A stretch of DNA of 34,545 nt from Pseudomonadota bacterium (GTDB lineage: Bacteria; Pseudomonadota; Alphaproteobacteria; Micropepsales; Micropepsaceae), in NCBI GenBank assembly GCA_029778105.1, contig JAKOQZ010000005.1, positions 1-34,545 of the forward strand, in the 5' to 3' direction. The notes under the pieces are model-generated. The model was not told where the DNA came from. It saw nothing but the letters and a program-made list of their open reading frames with translations, and searched no databases. Each line of letters begins with the position of its first letter. Position 1 is the stretch's first letter. A program made the position numbers and the translations under genes. Positions 29,941-34,545 of this stretch are shown here, in pieces.

Positions 29941-30243
29941 ATGCCCGCATCCAAAGGCGCTGACACCCAGAGCGGTTTCGACAAATCGGTCGACCGCATC
30001 CGGGACAACGTGAAGACATTCGCTCAGTCCGTCGGCGAAACCGCCGCCGAAGGCGTCGGCACGCTGGCCGATCAGGGCGCGGACGGCGTGAAGGCCGTCG
30101 CCGGGCAGGTGCCGCGCGTGTCGCACTGGATCGACGAACAGGTCGATTCCGCGCGCGAGCGGGTGCGCGCCGAACCCTTGAAGATGATGGCGATCGCCGC
30201 CGGCGTCGGCGCGCTGCTCGGCACGATCCTGCTGCGCCGCTGA
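29941..30243 (+). CDS. DUF883/ElaB-YqjD-like protein
   Basis: The 100-residue protein has an amphipathic, probably helical N-terminal part (residues 12-75, with SVDRIRDNVKTFAQSVGETA) and a C-terminal membrane helix PLKMMAIAAGVGALLGTILL followed by RR. This layout is that of DUF883/YqjD tail-anchored proteins, some of which bind ribosomes at the membrane in stationary phase. The start at 29941 has CGGAG upstream. It is the first gene behind the EcfG promoter at 29861 and is followed by the YqjE-like gene, as in the enteric yqjD-yqjE pair. Confidence 0.8.
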   Translation: MPASKGADTQSGFDKSVDRIRDNVKTFAQSVGETAAEGVGTLADQGADGVKAVAGQVPRVSHWIDEQVDSARERVRAEPLKMMAIAAGVGALLGTILLRR

Positions 30244-30272
30244 TCCGCGAGCCGAGGGGGCGAGAACCGCAC

Positions 30273-30611
30273 ATGCTGCCGATTGCCGTCATCGCCCTGT
30301 GGGGCGCGCTCTGGATCGCGCTCGCGTCGTTCGCCTATGCGATCTTCGCCCTGCTGGCCCCGCCGCTGGGCGTCGCCGGGGCGGCGGCGCTGACCGGCGC
30401 CATCTTCCTCGTGCTTGCAGCGGCGGGCGGGGCGATCGCGCGCAGCCGCGTGGAGGCGGCCAAGCGCAATGCGCTGCTGGCGAGCCTGGCCAGCAGCGGC
30501 GCTGCGAACATCGTGCTGGGCCTGGTGGCGAAGCGGCCGCTAATGTCGCTGGGCATCGCGGGGGCGCTGGCGGCGTTTCTGTTCACCCGCGGCGGCGGCG
30601 ACACCAAATAA
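30273..30611 (+). CDS. Small membrane protein, YqjE/holin-like
   Basis: The 112-residue protein has hydrophobic segments at about 3-26, 32-53 and 86-106, with a charged linker RSRVEAAKRNALLASL. Layout and position after a DUF883 protein resemble YqjE or the phage-holin-superfamily membrane proteins of stress operons. There is no evidence of phage. The gap to the next gene is 27 bases, so the three genes are probably one transcript. Confidence 0.65.
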   Translation: MLPIAVIALWGALWIALASFAYAIFALLAPPLGVAGAAALTGAIFLVLAAAGGAIARSRVEAAKRNALLASLASSGAANIVLGLVAKRPLMSLGIAGALAAFLFTRGGGDTK

Positions 30612-30638
30612 CCGCGCCCAAGCGGCACGAGGGCTGAC

Positions 30639-31829
30639 ATGAGCGGCAAACCGGCGCAGATCCAGAAGCGGCAGGGCGTCTTCGAGACGTCGTGGGGCGT
30701 GGCGCTGTGGATCATCGCCATAGCGGCGATCCTGTTCATCCTCGATTTCGCGTCGGCCATTCTGTTGCCGACCGCCTATGCCATCGTGCTGTCGCTGGTG
30801 CTGGCGCCGATCGCGCGCGGACTGTCCAGACTGCGCATTCCCGAAGGAATCTCCGCCGTGCTGACCGTCGCCATGGCGGCCGCGGGGATCGTGGTGGTGA
30901 TCTCGGTCGTGACGCCCGCGCTGGCGGAATGGATGAACGATGCGCCCAAGATGGCCAAGGCCATCGCGCGCAAGCTGCAGCCCATCAAGGAGCAGCTTCA
31001 GGTCGTGGAGGACGTCTCCAACCGCATCCAGGGCACCACCCCCGGCGCGGCGCCTGCGCCGGCGCGGGAGACCGGCATGGTGGGTTCGCTGCTGTCGACC
31101 GGCGCGAATGTCGCGAGCCAGACCATCTATGTCCTCTTCCTCACGCTCTTTCTGCTCGCGCTGCGCACCGATCTGCGCCGCCGCTTCATCATGTCGGCCG
31201 ATACGTTCGACGGCCGCGTGCGCGCCGCGCGCGCGGTGCGCGACGTCGGCAAGAACGTGGCCGCCTATCTGTTCCTGCTGACCTGCATCAACGCCGGCGT
31301 GGCGGTGGTCACGACGGCGGCCTTCTATGCGTTCGGCATGGAGGATGCGCTGGTGTGGGGGCTTGTCTATGGCCTCGCCTGCTACATTCCCGTCGTCGGC
31401 CCGACATCGGTGATCGTGGCGAGCGCGGTGGTGGGCATCGCCACGCAGCAGACGCTGCTGGCCGGTCTGCTGGGCCCCGGCATTCTGCTGGCGATCAACG
31501 CCGTCGAGTCGCAGCTGGTGCAGCCCTGGGTGATGGCGCGGCGCATCGAACTCAATCCCGTCGCGCTGTTCGTGTCGCTGGCGTTCGTGGTGTGGCTGTG
31601 GGGCGTACCGGCGGCGATCATCGCGGCGCCGCTGCTGATCGTGATCTACACCTTCTCCAAGCACACGCCCGCGCTGCAGCCCATCGCGGCGCTGCTGGCG
31701 CCGGTGACCAAGCCGAAGCATGCCCCGCCGCCGCCGCCGCCCATCACGCTGCGCCGCAGGAAAGCGGCGAACGGCGAAGCCAAGGAACGGGCGGCCGCCA
31801 AGCGCGTTGTAAAGGCAAGCGCGGCCTGA
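30639..31829 (+). CDS. AI-2E family transporter
   Basis: The 396-residue protein belongs to the AI-2E/PerM transporter family (PF01594), with about eight membrane helices, an extended soluble loop after helix 3 (residues 100-150), GLVYGLACYIPVVGPTSVI and NPVALFVSLAFVVWLWGVPA as family signatures. Substrates reported for members include AI-2 and sodium/lithium ions. The C-terminus is unusual: a run of prolines (HAPPPPPPI) and then a basic tail. An EcfG promoter for csbD lies in the last codons (31784-31808). It is the third gene of the run from 29861. Confidence 0.88.
   Translation: MSGKPAQIQKRQGVFETSWGVALWIIAIAAILFILDFASAILLPTAYAIVLSLVLAPIARGLSRLRIPEGISAVLTVAMAAAGIVVVISVVTPALAEWMNDAPKMAKAIARKLQPIKEQLQVVEDVSNRIQGTTPGAAPAPARETGMVGSLLSTGANVASQTIYVLFLTLFLLALRTDLRRRFIMSADTFDGRVRAARAVRDVGKNVAAYLFLLTCINAGVAVVTTAAFYAFGMEDALVWGLVYGLACYIPVVGPTSVIVASAVVGIATQQTLLAGLLGPGILLAINAVESQLVQPWVMARRIELNPVALFVSLAFVVWLWGVPAAIIAAPLLIVIYTFSKHTPALQPIAALLAPVTKPKHAPPPPPPITLRRRKAANGEAKERAAAKRVVKASAA
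31784..31808 (+). promoter_or_regulatory. EcfG promoter inside the 3' end of the AI-2E gene
   Basis: GGAAC (31784-31788), 16 bases, CGTT (31805-31808), inside codons for the basic C-terminal tail. It reads toward csbD (start 31882) and the PRC-barrel gene. Confidence 0.68.
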
Positions 31830-31881
31830 GCCCTTTCGCTCTTCTTCGCCGCGCATCACCCTGACAAGCGAGGTTTGCGAC

Positions 31882-32082
31882 ATGAATTGGGATCGCATCG
31901 AAGGCGGCTGGAAGCAGATGACCGGCAAGGTGAAGGAGCAGTGGGGCAAGCTCACCGACGACGACCTTGTCGAAATCGCCGGCAAGCGCGACCAGCTCGC
32001 CGGCAAGATCCAGGCCCGTTACGGCATTGCGAAGGAAGAAGCCGAGCGCCAGCTCGACGACTTCGCCCGCAAGCTCAACTGA
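31882..32082 (+). CDS. CsbD family stress protein
   Basis: The 66-residue hydrophilic protein has the CsbD signature: MNWDRIEGGWKQMTGKVKEQ and a helix AGKIQARYGIAKEEAERQLDDF. CsbD proteins are abundant under general stress in many bacteria; their action is not known. The start at ATG 31882 is fixed by the family N-terminus. An EcfG promoter lies 70 bases upstream. The PRC-barrel gene follows after 31 bases with a strong ribosome site. Confidence 0.93.
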   Translation: MNWDRIEGGWKQMTGKVKEQWGKLTDDDLVEIAGKRDQLAGKIQARYGIAKEEAERQLDDFARKLN

Positions 32083-32113
32083 ACGCTCTGAAAACCGAAA
32101 CAAGGAGGACAAT

Positions 32114-32470
32114 ATGACCACGCCCACCGGACACACCCGCGCCATCTCCGCCGCCCGCGTGAAGGGAAGCACCGTCTACAACTCGGCCGGCGAGAGCATC
32201 GGCCACGTCGAAGACGTGATCCTGGACAAGATGAGCGACCGCATTCTCTTCGCCGTGCTCGGCTTCGGCGGCTTCCTGGGGATCGGCGAGAAGTACCACG
32301 CGGTGCCCTGGTCGCTGCTGGACTACTCCAAGGAGCGCGGCGGCTATGTGGTGCCGCTGTCCAAGGACGCGCTGAAAGCGGCGCCGGTCTACGACATGGC
32401 CGATCTGTTGAAGGACGACGGCGCGATCGGGCGCCATGTCGACACCTATTACGGACGTAAGGCGGCCTGA
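32114..32470 (+). CDS. PRC-barrel domain protein
   Basis: The 118-residue protein is a single PRC-barrel domain: STVYNSAGESIGHVEDVILD (residues 19-38), then a strand set and a GIGEKYHAVPWSLL segment. PRC barrels occur in photosynthetic reaction-centre H subunits and in RimM; free-standing ones are often stress-induced. The start at ATG 32114 is behind AAGGAGGA. It follows csbD by 31 bases in a two-gene stress unit, and ends in a strong terminator. Confidence 0.92.
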   Translation: MTTPTGHTRAISAARVKGSTVYNSAGESIGHVEDVILDKMSDRILFAVLGFGGFLGIGEKYHAVPWSLLDYSKERGGYVVPLSKDALKAAPVYDMADLLKDDGAIGRHVDTYYGRKAA

Positions 32471-32492
32471 ACCCTCAGGGTCGTCTGACAGG

Positions 32493-32526
32493 GCGGCGGC
32501 GGAACACCGGAAGGTTCCGCCGCCGC
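32493..32526 (+). terminator. Intrinsic terminator of csbD-PRC unit
   Basis: A perfect 13-bp stem (GCGGCGGCGGAAC with its complement at 32514-32526) and an 8-base loop follow the PRC-barrel stop. TGTCGTTT follows. The stem is strong but the U tract is short. Confidence 0.7.
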
Positions 32527-32539
32527 TGTCGTTTCGGCG

Positions 32540-32564
32540 GGAACCCGGTTTCGCAGCACGCGTT
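32540..32564 (+). promoter_or_regulatory. EcfG (general stress) promoter
   Basis: GGAAC (32540-32544), 16 bases, CGTT (32561-32564), 33 bases before ATG 32597 and just behind the terminator, so the next gene is an independent GSR unit. Confidence 0.77.
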
Positions 32565-32596
32565 CTTAAAGGGGTCAGACAGGGAGGTCAGACATC

Positions 32597-32953
32597 ATGA
32601 CTGCCGACGATACCGACGACTTCGACATCGTGGCGACGAATCCGGCCGCCTATTACACCGGCCCCGCCGATGTGTTCGACGATCCCGACCTCACGCGCGA
32701 GCAGAAGCTGCGCCTGCTGGAGGAATGGGAGATCGACCTGACGCGCCAGCTGGAATCCGACGGCGAGGGCATGGCCCAGGGCACGGACCAGAAAGACGAG
32801 GGCAAGCGCGCGAACGACGCCGCGCTGCTGAAGCAGGTGTCGAACTGGCGCCGCCGGGCGATCGAGGAAGACATGGCCTCGGCGAAGACCACCGCCATCG
32901 GCCGCGTCTGGCATCGTATCTTCAGAAGCGACAAGCCGCGCGCCGCCGCTTGA
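32597..32953 (+). CDS. Unknown 118-residue GSR-controlled protein
   Basis: The protein is hydrophilic, acidic at the start (TADDTDDFDIV), with a predicted helix LTREQKLRLLEEWEIDLTRQ (about residues 32-51), an acidic to polar middle and a basic end (WRRRAIEE, WHRIFRSDK). No signal peptide or membrane helix. A LTREEKLxLLEQWEYDL-like motif recalls small proteins next to stress genes in other alphaproteobacteria, from memory only. It has its own EcfG promoter. AGGGAGG precedes the start. Confidence 0.72.
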   Translation: MTADDTDDFDIVATNPAAYYTGPADVFDDPDLTREQKLRLLEEWEIDLTRQLESDGEGMAQGTDQKDEGKRANDAALLKQVSNWRRRAIEEDMASAKTTAIGRVWHRIFRSDKPRAAA

Positions 32954-33030
32954 GGCCGCAGGCGTCCCTCGGCGCGGCGCGCTGAGGCCGGCGCACAGCA
33001 GGCAGACGGAACGCAGGCTGAGAGACGAAA

Positions 33031-33062
33031 GGCGGAGAGGGCTGTCGCAAGTCCTCTCCGCC
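33031..33062 (+). terminator. Terminator-like hairpin
   Basis: GGCGGAGAGG and CCTCTCCGCC form a perfect 10-bp stem with a 12-base loop, between the 32597 gene and the transglutaminase start at 33084. No U tract follows, so it may be a weak terminator or a leader element. Confidence 0.45.
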
Positions 33063-33083
33063 GGACTTACATCCAGGGCACTC

Positions 33084-34091
33084 ATGTCGCGCTACGCCAT
33101 CCAGCACCGCACCCATTACCGCTATGCCCGCCCCGTGACGCTGGGGCCGCACCGGCTGATGGTGCGCCCGACCGACAGCCACGATCTGCGGCTGGAGAGC
33201 GCGACGCTGACGCTGTCGCCGCTGGCCCGCGTGCGCTGGGCGCACGACGTGTTCGGCAATTCCATCGCCACCGTCACCTTCGATGCGCCGACCGACGAAT
33301 TGCTGATCGTCAGCCATCTTGAGGTCACGCGCTATTCGCTGGGCGACGCGGCGATCGAGCTGTTGCCCGAGGTGGCGAGCTATCCCTTCATCTATGCCCC
33401 CGACGACCGCGCCAATCTGGGGCCGTTCCTGGTGTGCCGCTATGGCCAGTGCGGCCCCGCGGTGATGGCCTGGGCGCAGGAGATCGTGCGGCCCGGCGCC
33501 GATACGCTGCGGGCGCTGCGCGATCTGAACGCCGCGATCCGCACGGGCTTCGCCTATAGCGCGCGCTTTGCGGCTGGCGTGCAGACGCCGAGCGAAACGC
33601 TGTCGCTGCGCTCGGGCACCTGCCGCGATTTCGCGACGCTGTTCATCGAGGCGGCGCGGGCGCTGGGCTTCGGCGCGCGCTTCGTCACCGGCTATCTCTA
33701 CGATCCGGCGCTGGACGCCGGGGCGGGCGCGGGCATCGCCGGCGCGGGCGCGACCCATGCCTGGGCCGAAGTCTATCTGCCCGGGCCGGGCTGGGTGGAG
33801 TTCGACCCCACCAACGGCCTCATCGAGAGCCCGATCCTGCTGCGCGTCGGCGTCGCCACCGACGCCGAACACGCCGTGCCGGTGAGCGGATCGTATACCG
33901 GGCTTCCGGAGGACGTGATCGCCGTCGATATCGAGGTGAAGGTGACGGCCCTGCAGGGGACCGGCGCCGCGCCGCACGCGCCGCCGGACAGCGCCGCGAC
34001 CCCGGCGGTGCAGGGCGAAAGCGAAACCGAGCCGATGCAGCAGGAATTGCCGGACGCGCCGGCCCCCATCGCGCATCGCACCGCAGCCTGA
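33084..34091 (+). CDS. Transglutaminase-like cysteine protease family protein
   Basis: The 335-residue protein has an N-terminal bacterial transglutaminase-associated beta domain (YAIQHRTHYRYARPVTLGPH) and a transglutaminase-like core with Cys in RSGTCRDFATLF, His in ATHAWAEVYLPG and Asp in WVEFDPTNG. These make up the usual Cys-His-Asp triad, so it could be a peptidase or a crosslinking enzyme. No signal peptide is seen. The C-terminal ~50 residues are low-complexity and rich in Ala, Pro and Glu. A membrane protein gene follows 11 bases later. Confidence 0.9.
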   Translation: MSRYAIQHRTHYRYARPVTLGPHRLMVRPTDSHDLRLESATLTLSPLARVRWAHDVFGNSIATVTFDAPTDELLIVSHLEVTRYSLGDAAIELLPEVASYPFIYAPDDRANLGPFLVCRYGQCGPAVMAWAQEIVRPGADTLRALRDLNAAIRTGFAYSARFAAGVQTPSETLSLRSGTCRDFATLFIEAARALGFGARFVTGYLYDPALDAGAGAGIAGAGATHAWAEVYLPGPGWVEFDPTNGLIESPILLRVGVATDAEHAVPVSGSYTGLPEDVIAVDIEVKVTALQGTGAAPHAPPDSAATPAVQGESETEPMQQELPDAPAPIAHRTAA

Positions 34092-34102
34092 TAGGAAGGG
34101 GC

Positions 34103-34411
34103 ATGATCGCCCGCATCCTCGCCGTTATCGTCGTCGTCTATCTCGTGCTGGTTTCGGCCGGCGTCGCCATCGTGTGGCTGCTGAGCCCCAAGATCGGCTT
34201 TCTGGGCGGGCTGGCCGCCGCCGCGGCCGTGTTCGCGCTGATCGCCTGGGGGATCATCCGCGTGGTGGCGCAGCGCCTGAAAGGCGTGATGGCGATGGTG
34301 CGGATGATGCAGGGCGGCGGGATGCCGGGAGGCATGCCAGGCATGGGGCCCGGAGGTCCGGCGCCGGGGCGTCAGACGATCGACGGCGAAATCCTGAACC
34401 GCGGGCCGTAA
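34103..34411 (+). CDS. Small two-helix membrane protein with a Met/Gly-rich stretch
   Basis: The 102-residue protein has hydrophobic helices at about residues 3-27 and 32-54, then a charged helix RLKGVMAMVRMMQ and a Gly/Met/Pro-rich stretch (GGGMPGGMPGMGPGG), ending DGEILNRGP. I do not recognise the family. AGGAAGGGG precedes ATG 34103, 11 bases after the transglutaminase stop, so it is probably co-transcribed. Confidence 0.7.
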   Translation: MIARILAVIVVVYLVLVSAGVAIVWLLSPKIGFLGGLAAAAAVFALIAWGIIRVVAQRLKGVMAMVRMMQGGGMPGGMPGMGPGGPAPGRQTIDGEILNRGP

Positions 34412-34428
34412 CGCGCACACGGCGCGGA

Positions 34429-34503
<75 letters not shown>

Positions 34504-34523
34504 CTGTCCGGCGGGAGGGCGGT

Positions 34524-34529
34524 GCTATA
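34524..34529 (-). promoter_or_regulatory. Possible -10 element of the tRNA promoter
   Basis: On the minus strand TATAGC preceded by CTG lies 20 bases before the tRNA. The -35 region would fall at or beyond the window edge, so only half can be judged. Confidence 0.25.
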
Positions 34530-34545
34530 CAGGAACCATCGCCCG

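Noticed and set aside
30273-30611. Holin-like protein as a sign of prophage
   Set aside because: No other phage gene is near, and the gene sits in a general stress operon after a DUF883 protein.

Overview
The window is high-GC chromosomal DNA from an alphaproteobacterium. The clearest proof is a complete PhyR-NepR-EcfG general stress response (GSR) switch at about 26.2-29.9 kb, a system known only from Alphaproteobacteria. Short overlapping ATGA/GTGA junctions, TamA/TamB, an ExoD-type protein and a CCA-encoding tRNA-Thr fit that. I saw no transposase, integrase, phage gene, CRISPR array or rRNA. The genus cannot be told from the sequence alone.

The left part (1-17.4 kb) is mostly metabolism and housekeeping. 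It holds a truncated FAD oxidoreductase with a candidate small RNA or structured leader in front of it, a thiolase followed by an acetyltransferase, and a TetR regulator with a self-overlapping operator. Next come a zinc-free MDR oxidoreductase operon with two GNATs, a DsbD-like transmembrane reductase with a periplasmic redoxin, and a lipoprotein esterase. A class III nucleotide cyclase fused to an RDD membrane domain follows, with a very CRP-like site upstream. Phenylalanine 4-hydroxylase is divergent from a leucine/phenylalanine-type dehydrogenase across a 19-bp palindrome. The rest is a VOC protein, ExoD and TerC membrane proteins, two small ORFs and a crotonase. Four convergent gene pairs overlap by 4-10 bases at their 3' ends.

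The middle (17.4-23.6 kb, all minus strand) is an envelope operon: two tiny membrane proteins, a DUF2177 protein, tamA and tamB. Its head lies just behind a GSR-type promoter, so outer-membrane assembly may be stress-linked here.

The right part (23.6-33 kb) is a general stress response island. Ten sites fit GGAAC-N16/17-CGTT, the known EcfG promoter; eight form head-to-tail or divergent arrangements around the regulators and around sodB, an entericidin lipoprotein, a TspO-like membrane protein, small membrane proteins (including DUF1328), DUF883/YqjE-like proteins, an AI-2E transporter, CsbD, a PRC-barrel protein and an unknown 118-residue protein. The logic known from the family is that phosphorylated PhyR binds NepR and frees EcfG. 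Here both nepR-ecfG and phyR carry EcfG promoters, giving positive feedback. The HisKA_2 sensor co-transcribed with them has a degraded ATP-binding domain and may act as a PhyR phosphatase or pseudokinase.

The far right holds a transglutaminase-like protease, a small membrane protein and tRNA-Thr(GGU).
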